A stretch of 21,948 nucleotides of DNA from Flavobacterium psychrophilum (GTDB lineage Bacteria > Bacteroidota > Bacteroidia > Flavobacteriales > Flavobacteriaceae), in contig CAMDQL010000024.1 of NCBI GenBank assembly GCA_945905915.1, positions 1 to 21,948 of the forward strand. The letters are read 5' to 3'. The translations under genes and the position numbers were made by a program. Numbering within the stretch: the first letter of the stretch is position 1; the number at the start of each line of letters is the position of its first letter. Positions 1-7,752 of the stretch are shown here, in pieces. The notes below the pieces were generated by a model. That model was not told the DNA's origin. It saw only the letters and a program-made list of their open reading frames with translations, and ran no database searches.

Positions 1-1
1 T

Positions 2-214
2 TGTGAAGAAACAGATAAAAAATCATTTCAAAAAGAATTTAAAAAAAATGGAAAAGTCACCATTTTGATTGGTCCTGAAGGTGATTTTTCTTCTAAAGAA
101 ATAAATTTAGCTATTGAAAATAATTTTATTCCTGTAACTCTTGGCAACACCCGATTACGAACTGAAACTGCAGCATTAGTTGCTTGTCATACAATTGCAT
201 TACTGAATGAATAG
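2..214 (+). CDS. rsmE: 16S rRNA m3U1498 methyltransferase RsmE, C-terminal part (5' end outside window)
   Basis: The open frame enters from the left edge and ends at TAG 212-214, giving about 70 C-terminal residues. They carry the RsmE SPOUT-fold signature: IGPEGDFSSKE, where most family members have IGPEGGFS, followed by LGNTRLRTETAALVA, the knotted SAM-binding motif. RsmE methylates N3 of U1498 in 16S rRNA of the 30S subunit. The last 8 bases overlap the start of the next gene, so the two are probably co-transcribed and translationally coupled. The identification rests on motifs; the N-terminal PUA-like domain is not in the window. Confidence 0.9.
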   Translation, partial: CEETDKKSFQKEFKKNGKVTILIGPEGDFSSKEINLAIENNFIPVTLGNTRLRTETAALVACHTIALLNE

Positions 215-845
215 ATATATAGTTCTTTTATTATTAGTTTGGAATTTTGGGTTTACTCAAGAAGTAGCCATTGCCAAATATTCGGGAGGTGGCGATTGGT
301 ATGCAAATCCGACGTCGTTACCTAATTTAATTAAATTCTGTAATCAAACCATTAATACCACCATTAATCCAAAAGTTGCAACGGTAGACATAGGAAGTGC
401 TGAAATAGTAAATTATCCGTTTGTACACATGACTGGTCATGGAAACGTGGTTTTTAGTACTAATGATATCGTTAATCTTAGAAACTATTTAATCTCAGGC
501 GGTTTTTTACATATTGATGATAATTATGGAATGGACGAATTTATTAGAAAAGAAATAAAAAAATTATTCCCTGATAATCCATTAGTTGAAATCCCATCAA
601 ATCACATTCTTTTTCAAAAACCTTTTTCTTTTCCAAATGGATTACCTAAAATTCATGAACACGACAATAAAAAACCGCAAGCTTTTGGAATTTTTATTGA
701 AGATCGTATTGTTTTACTTTATACTTATGAATGTGATTTAGGAGACGGTTGGGAAGATCCTGAAGTACATAATGACCCAAAAAATGTACGTGAAAAAGCA
801 CTTCAAATGGGTTCAAATATTTTATACTACATTTTCAATCATTAG
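207..845 (+). CDS. DUF4159 domain-containing secreted protein
   Basis: 212 residues. An N-terminal signal peptide of about 18 residues (MNRYIVLLLLVWNFGFTQ) predicts export to the periplasm. The body starts VAIAKYSGGGDWYANPTSLPNL and holds the DUF4159 features HMTGHGNVVFS and a GGFLHIDDNYG segment, a glutamine-amidotransferase-like fold whose biochemical role is unknown. The ATG at 207 lies inside the last codons of rsmE (8-base overlap), typical of a coupled pair. The gene fills the family's usual length of 200-220 residues. Family assignment is confident; function is not. Confidence 0.87.
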   Translation: MNRYIVLLLLVWNFGFTQEVAIAKYSGGGDWYANPTSLPNLIKFCNQTINTTINPKVATVDIGSAEIVNYPFVHMTGHGNVVFSTNDIVNLRNYLISGGFLHIDDNYGMDEFIRKEIKKLFPDNPLVEIPSNHILFQKPFSFPNGLPKIHEHDNKKPQAFGIFIEDRIVLLYTYECDLGDGWEDPEVHNDPKNVREKALQMGSNILYYIFNH

Positions 846-1162
846 CATTAAATTTATTATTATAAATATATAATATTATTATTTAGTTTTGTTTTTTATT
901 ACTATTTTTTTATTTTTATTGTATTTATATCGATTATTAAACAAAATATATTAAAATTAACCATAATTTAACACAATAATATAAAAATAATACAATTTAT
1001 AAATTTTAGATTATTTAATTTTGAAATAGTTAAACTTTACAATAGTATTATTGATGCATTTTAGTCTAAAATAGCGAAAAGCTAAAAGGAAATTGTTGGA
1101 TTCATATCACAATTGTAAAGCGGTTAACTTTAAAATTTTATTAACCCCAAAAAATAAATTTT
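846..1162. other. AT-rich intergenic region before the M43 pseudogene
   Basis: 317 bases with no credible ORF, dominated by A/T runs. A perfect TAnnTTTG-type box (TAATTTTG, 1016-1023, plus strand) could be the -7 element of the downstream gene, leaving a leader of roughly 130 nt, but I see no TTG at the usual distance upstream. An inverted repeat GGTTAA (1122-1127) / TTAACC (1141-1146) lies just before the start codon. No clear terminator follows the DUF4159 gene. Nothing else is recognisable. Confidence 0.5.
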
Positions 1163-2153
1163 ATGAAAAAGCTATTTCTACTAACGTGTACTTTGTTAAC
1201 TTTATTTTCATGTACAACAGACACGTCCAATCTTGAAACCAAAAATGAAACTTTTTCAAGTTTAACAAAAAAAGGATATTCTTTAGTGACTAATGAAAGA
1301 AATTGTGCAAGTCAAGATATTTTGGAACATGAATTAAAAAAAATCCTCAACTTTCCATAAAAATTGAGGAAATAGAAAAATTGACATTAAACTTCTTAAC
1401 GAAAGACTCTATAAAATATGTTAAAGATCAAATTGAGATTCCGGTTGTGATTAATGTCTTGTATAGAACATCCGCTGAAAATATTTCATTATCACAAATT
1501 CAATCTCAAATAAATGCTCTTAATCAAGATTTTAATGGTGCTAACTCTGAATTTAATCAAGTGCCTGGAGTTTTTGCGGGAGTAAAAGCAAATGTTGGCA
1601 TTACATTTGTTTTAGATAGAGTTATTAGAATACAAACAACTCGAACAGAATGGGCTGTACTAAATGAAGAAATGAAAAAAACGGCCTTTGGAGGAATAGC
1701 CCCTACTTCACCAACAAACAAACTTAACCTTTGGGTCTGCACCTTAGCTGGGGGATATTAGGCTATGCAAAAGCTCCTGGGACTGCATTAGAATTGGATG
1801 GCGTTGTTATAGATTCTAGATATTTTGGAACAAACGGAAGAGCTACGGCACCGTTTCATAAAGGAAGAACTGCTACGCACGAAATTGGACATTGGTTAAA
1901 TGTTAGACATATTTGGGGCGACAGTACTTGTGGAAATGATTTGGTTTCAGACACACCTTCGCATAATGCAGCAAATTATGGATCACCAGTTTTTCCACAT
2001 TATTCAACTTGTCCTGGAAATCCAATTGAAATGACTATGAATTTTATGGATTACACTAATGATGTATCAATGTATATGTTTACAAATGGTTAAAAAGATA
2101 GAATGAGAGCTCAATTTTTACCAGGAGGCTATAGATACACATTTGTGCAATAA
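1163..2153 (+). pseudogene. M43 (pappalysin-like) zinc metalloprotease, broken by two frameshifts and a nonsense codon
   Basis: Three consecutive frames together read as one secreted metalloprotease. Frame 1 (1163-1360) begins MKKLFLLTCTLLTLFSC, a probable lipoprotein signal with lipobox LFSC. Frame 2 (to 1761) contains IPVVINVLYRT and the SQINALNQDFN segment. Frame 3 holds the zinc site HEIGHWLNVRH followed by IWGD, then the Met-turn region MNFMDYTND. One missing A in the A-run 1336-1343 and one missing G in the G-run 1750-1754 explain both shifts: adding one base to each restores a frame that runs without interruption through the family motifs. A TAA at 2091-2093 then sits where homologues usually have Gln (CAA), and the same frame continues 19 codons to a second stop at 2151-2153. 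Repaired, the product would be 330 residues. Zinc ligands and Met-turn survive, so decay looks recent. The two homopolymer indels could be assembly errors; the nonsense codon is harder to explain that way. Confidence 0.82.
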
Positions 2154-2176
2154 AAATTTTTATTTTCTTTAATAAG

Positions 2177-2208
2177 AAAACTCGTTATTAATTGACGAGT
2201 TTTTTTTA
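2177..2208 (+). terminator. Rho-independent terminator after the M43 pseudogene
   Basis: AAAACTCGT (2177-2185) pairs with ACGAGTTTT (2195-2203) around a 9-base loop, and the second arm runs into an eight-T tract. It separates the pseudogene from the permease operon. Confidence 0.85.
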
Positions 2209-2229
2209 TTTTAGCAAAAATGAAGAACT

Positions 2230-3324
2230 ATGACATCAAAAGAAATTTCAAATGGAATTATAAGAGCTGTTGCAATACTTTTAGCGAGTAGTTTATTATT
2301 GTTTTTTTTATTTAAGGTTAGCACAATCATTATATATTGTATTATTTCAATAGTATTATCATTATTACTAAGCCCTTTAGTCTCTTTTTTAAAGAAGCGT
2401 TTGAAACTTAATAACACTTTAGCTGTAATAGTCATACTTTTAATAGCCTTTTTAATTATTAGTGGTTTTATTTTATCATTTACTCCACTTTTACTTGCCC
2501 AAGGTGAAAAATTATCATTATTAGATATTAGTTCCCTTGAAAAAAATTATCATATTGTACTTCAAAATATAACTAATTATTTGGATTCATATAATATTAA
2601 TTCAAAACAATTGTTAGAAAGCAGTAAATTAACATCTTTTACTTCTTTAGAATTCATTCCAAATTTTATTAATAGTTTTTTTAATACGATAGGAAATTTC
2701 AGTGTTGGTTTCGCTTCTGTTTTATTTATTACCTTTTTTATTTTAAAAGAACGTCAGTCATTCTATCTTAAATTTGAAGGATTAATTCCTGAAAAACAAA
2801 AAGCAAAAGTAAATAATTCAATCAATGCAATACATCATTTATTATCAAGATATTTTATAGGATTATTGATACAATTAACAATAATATTGATCTTATATTT
2901 TATTGTGTTTCTAATTTTTGGGGTCGAAAATGCTTTTATTATTGCTTTATTATGCGCTATATTTAATATCGTTCCTTACGTTGGTCCATTAATTGCATCG
3001 ATTGTTGCTGCTTTATTAATAATGACTAGTGGAATTGGTTCTGGTGCTGATTTTACAAACGATACAATTCCAACTGCATTATATGTTCTTATCGGAATGT
3101 CTATTGTACAAATAATTGACAATAATTTAAGTTCTCCACTTATATTTTCAAAAAGTACAAATTCACATCCTTTAGAAATTTTTTTAATTATTTTAATGTC
3201 TGGTATTTTATTCGGAATTACTGGAATGATTATAGCAGTGCCTTTTTACACCTCGCTAAAAGTCATTGCCAAAGAATTTTTTCCAGAAAATAAAATCATT
3301 AAATTGCTTACAAAAAAAATATAA
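2230..3324 (+). CDS. AI-2E family transporter (PF01594-type integral membrane protein)
   Basis: 364 residues, highly hydrophobic, with about seven or eight membrane segments (roughly 13-30, 32-50, 61-90, 155-171, 209-232, 234-266, 280-297 and 315-340). A soluble loop at 91-150 separates the N-terminal helices from the core. The family signature NIVPYVGPLI is at 246-255, and the downstream QIIDNNLSSPLIF segment is also typical. Members are annotated as AI-2 exporters, but several act as Na+/H+ antiporters or have unknown substrates, so the name should not be read as proof of quorum signalling. The gene starts 20 bases after the terminator's T-tract, suggesting its own promoter (a weak TATTTTAG lies at the end of that tract). 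It is followed after 2 bases by the methyltransferase gene. Confidence 0.87.
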   Translation: MTSKEISNGIIRAVAILLASSLLLFFLFKVSTIIIYCIISIVLSLLLSPLVSFLKKRLKLNNTLAVIVILLIAFLIISGFILSFTPLLLAQGEKLSLLDISSLEKNYHIVLQNITNYLDSYNINSKQLLESSKLTSFTSLEFIPNFINSFFNTIGNFSVGFASVLFITFFILKERQSFYLKFEGLIPEKQKAKVNNSINAIHHLLSRYFIGLLIQLTIILILYFIVFLIFGVENAFIIALLCAIFNIVPYVGPLIASIVAALLIMTSGIGSGADFTNDTIPTALYVLIGMSIVQIIDNNLSSPLIFSKSTNSHPLEIFLIILMSGILFGITGMIIAVPFYTSLKVIAKEFFPENKIIKLLTKKI

Positions 3325-3326
3325 TT

Positions 3327-4505
3327 TTGGAAATTAATCAATTATTAAATCCTGAAATTCAAAATTTTATTCAAGGTAATTTATCTTCTAACGGAGCTAA
3401 ATTAGCTTTGAAGAAAAATCCGTTCCCAAATTCAAACTATTCCGATATTATTCATCAAATTATTTCTAAAAATAAAGCTAAAGAAAAATTACCAACGTGG
3501 TTTTTTACAGAAAAAATTATTTATCCAGAAAAAATTTCAATTGAACAAACCTCTTCTGAAAAAACCGCTAAATACAAATCAAATTTAATTTCAGGAAAAA
3601 ATATCATAGATTGTACGGGTGGTTTTGGAATTGACGCTTATTATTTTTCAAAATATTTTGATTCTGTTATTCATTGCGAAATCAATTCGAAATTATCCGA
3701 AATAGTACAACACAATTTTAATCAACTTGGAATTAACAACATAAACTGTCTTTGTGGTGATAGCACTGAAATTCTTAAAAAATTAAATCAGCAATTTGAT
3801 TGCATTTACATTGACCCATCTAGACGAAATGACAGTAAAGGAAAGGTGTTTATGCTTGCTGATTGTTCACCAAATGTAGTTGAATTACAAAATTTTTATT
3901 ATCAATTTACAGATACATTATTAATTAAAACCGCACCTATTTTAGATCTTCATGCTGGTTTATTAGAATTAAAAAATGTAGCCGAAATACATATTGTTGC
4001 AATAGATAATGAGGTAAAAGAACTATTATGGAAAATAGAAAAAGAATTCATTGGAAGTCCGAAAATATTTGCAATTAATGTTGAAAAAGAAAATGTAATA
4101 ACTTCAGAAATTAGAACCAATAATAACTATAAAGCTACTTACAGTCTGCCTAAAAATTTCTTATACGAACCCAATGCATCGTTGCTAAAATCTGGTGGTT
4201 TTGAGGCAGTATCCGAAATATTTAGTATTGATAAATTACACCAACATTCTCATTTATATAGCTCAAACGATTTAATTGACTTTCCTGGAAGAAGGTTTAA
4301 AATTGACACGATTATTCCGTTTCAAAAAAAAGAAATCGCACAATTAATTCAAGGAAAAAAAATGAATGTTTCTACAAGAAATTTTCCTATAAAACCAGAC
4401 GAAATAAAGAAAAAGTATAAAATTACAGATGGAGGTGCAATTTATGCGTTTTTTACTACAAACTTAAATAATGAAAAAATAGTTTTACTTTGCACCAAAA
4501 TATAA
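3327..4505 (+). CDS. Class I SAM-dependent methyltransferase with THUMP-like C-terminus (PG_1098 type)
   Basis: 392 residues. The SAM-binding motif DCTGGFGID is at 95-103, an acidic residue for the SAM ribose is in the next strand (CEIN, E118), and the catalytic-type motif DPSRR is at 163-167. The region after about residue 290 matches the ferredoxin-like and THUMP-like extension of Bacteroidetes proteins related to P. gingivalis PG_1098. This suggests an RNA substrate, but none is established. The start is TTG (3327-3329): the family-conserved N-terminus (LLNPEIQNFI) precedes any in-frame ATG. The TTG is 2 bases after the permease stop, implying translational coupling. Confidence 0.85.
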   Translation: MEINQLLNPEIQNFIQGNLSSNGAKLALKKNPFPNSNYSDIIHQIISKNKAKEKLPTWFFTEKIIYPEKISIEQTSSEKTAKYKSNLISGKNIIDCTGGFGIDAYYFSKYFDSVIHCEINSKLSEIVQHNFNQLGINNINCLCGDSTEILKKLNQQFDCIYIDPSRRNDSKGKVFMLADCSPNVVELQNFYYQFTDTLLIKTAPILDLHAGLLELKNVAEIHIVAIDNEVKELLWKIEKEFIGSPKIFAINVEKENVITSEIRTNNNYKATYSLPKNFLYEPNASLLKSGGFEAVSEIFSIDKLHQHSHLYSSNDLIDFPGRRFKIDTIIPFQKKEIAQLIQGKKMNVSTRNFPIKPDEIKKKYKITDGGAIYAFFTTNLNNEKIVLLCTKI

Positions 4506-4510
4506 ATACA

Positions 4511-5080
4511 ATGAAAAATATTTACATCCTTTTATTTCTAATTCCACTATTTTCAGGAGCTCAAACAAACGAATGCGTTTATGAAGTTGAACAAAAAACA
4601 GACTCAACTTCATTAAAAGTACTTTCGGAAGTTTTAATTGATGAGAAAATTTTTGGCAACACAAATGAATATTTATTTTTTAGTTTGTTAAATATTGATG
4701 GTGTTCCAATGCTAGAGTTACAATTATTACAAAAAAGCAAAGATTTTATACCTGCTAAATGTATTAACAAAACTTCAAAAATAATATTACAACTACAAAA
4801 CGGTAAAATTGTAACCTTACTTGCTAATGAAGAAGAACGATGTAGCGTTTTAAATTATGATGAAAAAGAAAAGAACAATATAAGAGTTTTAACTGGTTAT
4901 TTCTTTTTTGGTATCACAAACTATGAAGAATTGAAAAATAGTTCGGTTACTCTAATGCGTGTTCAATATAATGGTGATTCAAAGGATTATGTAATTAAGA
5001 ATGAATTGGTTTCAGAAACTTTGAAAAGAAAATCAAATCCAGATACGTACTTCATGAATTATATAAAATGTATCGATTGA
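4511..5080 (+). CDS. Uncharacterised secreted protein
   Basis: 189 residues when started at ATG 4511. An in-frame ATG at 4490 would add MHQNINT before the signal sequence and overlap the upstream gene, so 4511 is preferred. MKNIYILLFLIPLFSGAQ is a clean Sec signal peptide with predicted cleavage after GAQ, placing the product in the periplasm or outer membrane. The mature part is mixed alpha/beta in appearance, with four cysteines (one in NECVYE near the N-terminus, one in the final CID), so disulfides are possible. I recognise no domain. It is the last gene of the operon and ends just before a bidirectional terminator. Confidence 0.75.
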   Translation: MKNIYILLFLIPLFSGAQTNECVYEVEQKTDSTSLKVLSEVLIDEKIFGNTNEYLFFSLLNIDGVPMLELQLLQKSKDFIPAKCINKTSKIILQLQNGKIVTLLANEEERCSVLNYDEKEKNNIRVLTGYFFFGITNYEELKNSSVTLMRVQYNGDSKDYVIKNELVSETLKRKSNPDTYFMNYIKCID

Positions 5081-5085
5081 CAAAC

Positions 5086-5114
5086 AAAAAAGCCTTGAAA
5101 TACAAGGCTTTTTT
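5086..5114. terminator. Bidirectional terminator between the permease operon and the tRNA operon
   Basis: Perfect 12-bp arms AAAAAAGCCTTG (5086-5097) and CAAGGCTTTTTT (5103-5114) around loop AAATA. It provides a T-tract in both directions, serving the gene ending at 5080 and the minus-strand tRNA-Arg ending at 5116. Confidence 0.93.
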
Positions 5115-5115
5115 G

Positions 5116-5189
5116 TGATCGCGCCAGGATTCGAACCTGGGACCTACTCATTAGAAGTGAGTTGCTCTATCCAGCTGAGCTACGCAACC
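5116..5189 (-). tRNA. tRNA-Arg (anticodon TCT)
   Basis: On the minus strand the acceptor arm GGTTGCG pairs with CGCGATC (with two G-U pairs). The D-arm is GCTC/GAGC. The anticodon stem ACTCA/TGAGT encloses loop CTTCTAA with anticodon TCT. The T-arm is CCAGG-TTCGAAT-CCTGG. The discriminator is A, and no CCA is encoded. It is the third and last tRNA of the minus-strand cluster. Confidence 0.95.
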
Positions 5190-5202
5190 TATTTTATTTT
5201 TG

Positions 5203-5277
5203 TCGGGGTGGCAGGATTCGAACCTGCGGCCTCCTGCTCCCAAAGCAGGCGCGATAACCGGGCTACGCTACACCCCG
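5203..5277 (-). tRNA. tRNA-Pro (anticodon TGG)
   Basis: Acceptor arms CGGGGTG/CACCCCG, anticodon stem CCTGC/GCAGG around TTTGGGA (anticodon TGG), and T-arm GCAGG-TTCGAAT-CCTGC. The discriminator is A and there is no encoded CCA. Middle gene of the Ser-Pro-Arg cluster. Confidence 0.95.
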
Positions 5278-5290
5278 AAAACAAAAAAAG

Positions 5291-5374
5291 CGGAGAGACA
5301 GGGACTCGAACCCTGGCGACGGTTACCCGTCGACAGATTAGCAATCTGCTCCGTTACCACTCCGGCACCTCTCC
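5291..5374 (-). tRNA. tRNA-Ser (anticodon GCT)
   Basis: A type II tRNA: acceptor arms GGAGAGG/TCTCTCC, anticodon loop TTGCTAA (anticodon GCT), a long variable arm CGACGG-GTAA-CCGTCG, and T-arm CAGGG-TTCGAGT-CCCTG. The discriminator is G, as usual for tRNA-Ser; CCA is not encoded. First gene of the cluster, nearest the promoter. Confidence 0.95.
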
Positions 5375-5409
5375 TTTTATTCTATAAGAACTTATCTTTT
5401 TTGCGGTTG

Positions 5410-5440
5410 CAAATGTATGTTTTCATTCATTAATATACAA
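5410..5440 (-). promoter_or_regulatory. Bacteroidetes-type promoter of the Ser-Pro-Arg tRNA operon
   Basis: On the minus strand, TTG (plus 5440-5438), a 20-base spacer, then TACATTTG (plus 5417-5410), an exact TAnnTTTG -7 box. It lies 36 bases upstream of tRNA-Ser, leaving a short leader. Confidence 0.75.
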
Positions 5441-5694
5441 CTATTATTGAACTTTTTTTATTTATTTTCAAATATAAATTTTAAATGTGCTTATATTCAA
5501 CCTACTAACAAAATACACATAATTTTATATCCGAGAATAATTTATAACATTCATAATCTAAATTGGTTATTATTTTTTTTATTAGTTTGTTCAAATCTGA
5601 TTTTTTCAAGTTTAGACAATAGAATTTCAATAATTACTTAATAAAAATTAGAATATAATTAGTAAATTCGCAATTCAAAATAAACCTCACAATC
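5441..5694. other. AT-rich intergenic region upstream of the thiolase gene
   Basis: With the tRNA promoter, this completes a gene-free interval of 320 bases after tRNA-Ser. The 74-codon open frame through it is low-complexity Phe/Ile/Asn-rich sequence with no family resemblance. A TAAATTCG box (5663-5670, plus) is a possible weak -7 element for the thiolase, 24 bases before its ATG, without a clear -33 TTG. Nothing else is recognised. Confidence 0.4.
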
Positions 5695-6873
5695 ATGAAT
5701 AAAAAAGTAGTTATCGTTTCAGCGGTAAGAACTCCAATAGGTAGTTTTATGGGAGCATTATCAAGTGTGCCTGCTACAAAATTAGGCGCTGCTGCAATTA
5801 AAGGTGCTTTACATAAAATTAATCTAGACCCTAAACTTGTTGAAGAAGTTTTAATGGGTAATGTTGTTCAAGCTGGAAACGGTCAAGCTCCTGCAAGACA
5901 AGCTGCATTATATGCTGGATTATCTGAAAATGTTGCTTGTACAACTGTGAATAAAGTTTGCGCTAGTGGTATGAAAGCTGTGATGCAAGGCGCACAAGCT
6001 ATTATGGCTGGAGATGCTGAAATTGTAGTTGCTGGTGGAATGGAAAATATGAGCTTAATTCCGCATTATGTGCATTTAAGAAATGGAGTTAAATTTGGTC
6101 CAACATCTTTAGTAGATGGCATGCAAAAGGATGGACTTACAGATGCATATGATAACAATGCTATGGGCGTATGTGCTGATCTTTGTGCTTCAGAATATAA
6201 CTTTACTAGAGAAGATCAAGATAACTTCGCAATTCAATCTTACAATCGTTCAGCTGCTGCTTGGGATGCTGGTAAATTTGATGCAGAAATTGTACCTGTA
6301 GAAGTTCCACAAAGAAGAGGTGAAGCTATTATTGTTTCAAAAGATGAAGAATATTCTAATGTAAAATTAGAGAAAATCCCATCTTTAGCACCTGTTTTTA
6401 CAAAGGAAGGAACTGTAACTGCTGCTAATGCTTCAACTATTAACGATGGTGCTGCTGCATTAGTTCTCATGAGTGAAGATAAAGCACAATCTTTAGGTTT
6501 AAAACCACTTGCCTACATAAGATCATATGCCGATGCTGCACAAGAACCTAAATGGTTTACAACAGCACCAGCAAAAGCATTACCAAAAGCTTTAGAAAAA
6601 GCAGGTTTAACTATTTCTGATGTTGATTATTTTGAATTTAATGAAGCATTTGCTGTGGTAGGTTTAGCCAATGCGAAAATTTTAGGTATTGACAATGATA
6701 AAATTAATGTTAATGGTGGTGCAGTTTCTTTGGGTCACCCACTAGGATGTTCAGGTGCAAGAATTATAGTAACTTTAATAAGTGTTCTTAATCAAAATAA
6801 TGCAAAAATTGGAGCCGCTGCGATTTGTAATGGTGGTGGTGGTGCTTCTGCTATTGTAATTGAAAGAGCATAA
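5695..6873 (+). CDS. Acetyl-CoA C-acyltransferase (thiolase family)
   Basis: 392 residues, the standard biosynthetic/degradative thiolase length. All catalytic residues are visible at the classical positions: nucleophile Cys89 in VNKVCASGMKAV, His348 in GHPLGCSGAR, and Cys378 in CNGGGGASA. The FNEAFAV motif is also present. The enzyme condenses or cleaves acyl-CoA with acetyl-CoA. Sequence alone does not settle whether this one favours acetoacetyl-CoA or longer chains, so no symbol is given. It appears to be a single-gene unit: the next gene starts 85 bases later behind its own promoter-like box, and no beta-oxidation genes adjoin it. Cytoplasmic. Confidence 0.93.
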   Translation: MNKKVVIVSAVRTPIGSFMGALSSVPATKLGAAAIKGALHKINLDPKLVEEVLMGNVVQAGNGQAPARQAALYAGLSENVACTTVNKVCASGMKAVMQGAQAIMAGDAEIVVAGGMENMSLIPHYVHLRNGVKFGPTSLVDGMQKDGLTDAYDNNAMGVCADLCASEYNFTREDQDNFAIQSYNRSAAAWDAGKFDAEIVPVEVPQRRGEAIIVSKDEEYSNVKLEKIPSLAPVFTKEGTVTAANASTINDGAAALVLMSEDKAQSLGLKPLAYIRSYADAAQEPKWFTTAPAKALPKALEKAGLTISDVDYFEFNEAFAVVGLANAKILGIDNDKINVNGGAVSLGHPLGCSGARIIVTLISVLNQNNAKIGAAAICNGGGGASAIVIERA

Positions 6874-6910
6874 TTTAATTATTTACTAATGATGGGTTTT
6901 GAAATTTAAT

Positions 6911-6918
6911 TACATTTG
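6911..6918 (+). promoter_or_regulatory. Putative -7 box of the NlpC/P60 gene
   Basis: TACATTTG is an exact TAnnTTTG match 40 bases upstream of the ATG at 6959. I find no TTG at the preferred spacing, so the promoter call is moderate. Confidence 0.45.
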
Positions 6919-6958
6919 TAACTATATCTTAATTCATCATTATTTATTTTAACCAACT

Positions 6959-7720
6959 ATGTTTGGAATATGTAATTTAGCCATTGTATCTTTAAGAGCC
7001 GAAGCTAGCGATAAAAGCGAGCAAGTTTCGCAATTGTTATTTGGTGAGCACTTTAAGATTATTGAATTAACCGCAAAATGGGCACAAGTAGAATTGGCTT
7101 ATGATGGCTATATTGGTTGGATTGATTCCAAACAATTTCAACCCATTACACAAGAAAGCTATCTATTACTTAATGAACTACCAAATGTTTTAAATGCCGA
7201 TTTAATCGAATATATTAATACACCTAACAATCAATTAATGCCTATTTCATTAGGCGCTTCATTATCCTTTTTAGAAAATGAAACTATTAATTTTAATAAA
7301 TTAAGTTTTGATGGAATGAAAGTTTGTGGTATAAAACCAAAATCAGATTTAATAAAAACGGCATTTATGTATTTAAATGCTCCCTATTTGTGGGGTGGCA
7401 AATCGCCTTTTGGAATTGATTGTTCGGGATTTACACAAATGGTATTCAAGTTAAATGGCTATCATCTTTTTCGTGATGCCTCTCAACAAGTAAACCAAGG
7501 GGATTCATTGAGTTTTATTGAAGAAAGTGAACCAGGTGATTTAGCTTTTTTTGACAATGAAGAAGGAAAAATAATTCACGTTGGGATTATGTTGGAAAAC
7601 AATTACATCATTCATGCTTCTGGAAAAGTACGCATTGATCGTTTGGATCATTTAGGAATTTACAATGCTGACATCAATCGGCATACCCATAAATTACGCG
7701 TAATAAAGAAAATCATATAA
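6959..7720 (+). CDS. C40 family (NlpC/P60) cysteine peptidase with N-terminal SH3 domain
   Basis: 253 residues. The first ~65 form a bacterial SH3 domain (VSLRAEASDKSEQVSQLLFGE ... GYIGWI), and a linker or second SH3-like segment follows to about 125. The C-terminal NlpC/P60 domain has Cys155 in GIDCSGF, His207 in IIHVGI and a third polar residue His219 in IIHASG. Such enzymes cut gamma-D-Glu-diamino-acid bonds in peptidoglycan stem peptides. No signal peptide is visible, which suggests action on cytosolic muropeptides (recycling) or non-Sec export; this is inferred. It shares a bidirectional terminator with the convergent gene downstream. Confidence 0.88.
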   Translation: MFGICNLAIVSLRAEASDKSEQVSQLLFGEHFKIIELTAKWAQVELAYDGYIGWIDSKQFQPITQESYLLLNELPNVLNADLIEYINTPNNQLMPISLGASLSFLENETINFNKLSFDGMKVCGIKPKSDLIKTAFMYLNAPYLWGGKSPFGIDCSGFTQMVFKLNGYHLFRDASQQVNQGDSLSFIEESEPGDLAFFDNEEGKIIHVGIMLENNYIIHASGKVRIDRLDHLGIYNADINRHTHKLRVIKKII

Positions 7721-7749
7721 AAAAAGCCTCTATATAGAGGCTTTTTTTT
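7719..7749. terminator. Bidirectional terminator between the C40 peptidase and the TPR-like gene
   Basis: An inverted repeat: seven A, then GCCTCTAT/ATAGAGGC, then at least seven T. It overlaps the TAA of the peptidase gene (7718-7720) and lies 3 bases from the stop of the convergent gene. Confidence 0.93.
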
Positions 7750-7752
7750 AAA

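Noticed and set aside
1163..2093. Three separate small genes instead of one broken gene
   Set aside because: Each fragment carries a successive part of one M43 protease, and single-base corrections join them exactly; no fragment has its own plausible start context.
2230..3324. Quorum-sensing system based on the AI-2E label
   Set aside because: No luxS or signal-receptor gene is nearby, and family members have diverse or unknown transport roles; the name alone does not support quorum sensing.
5115..5433. Two overlapping plus-strand open frames of 77-90 codons
   Set aside because: They run antisense through the three tRNA genes, and their peptides (APGFEPGTYS and similar) are the well-known false translations of tRNA T-arms.
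5417..5641. 74-codon open frame upstream of the thiolase
   Set aside because: Low-complexity Phe/Ile/Asn composition expected from A/T-rich intergenic DNA, no motif, and its start overlaps the tRNA promoter.
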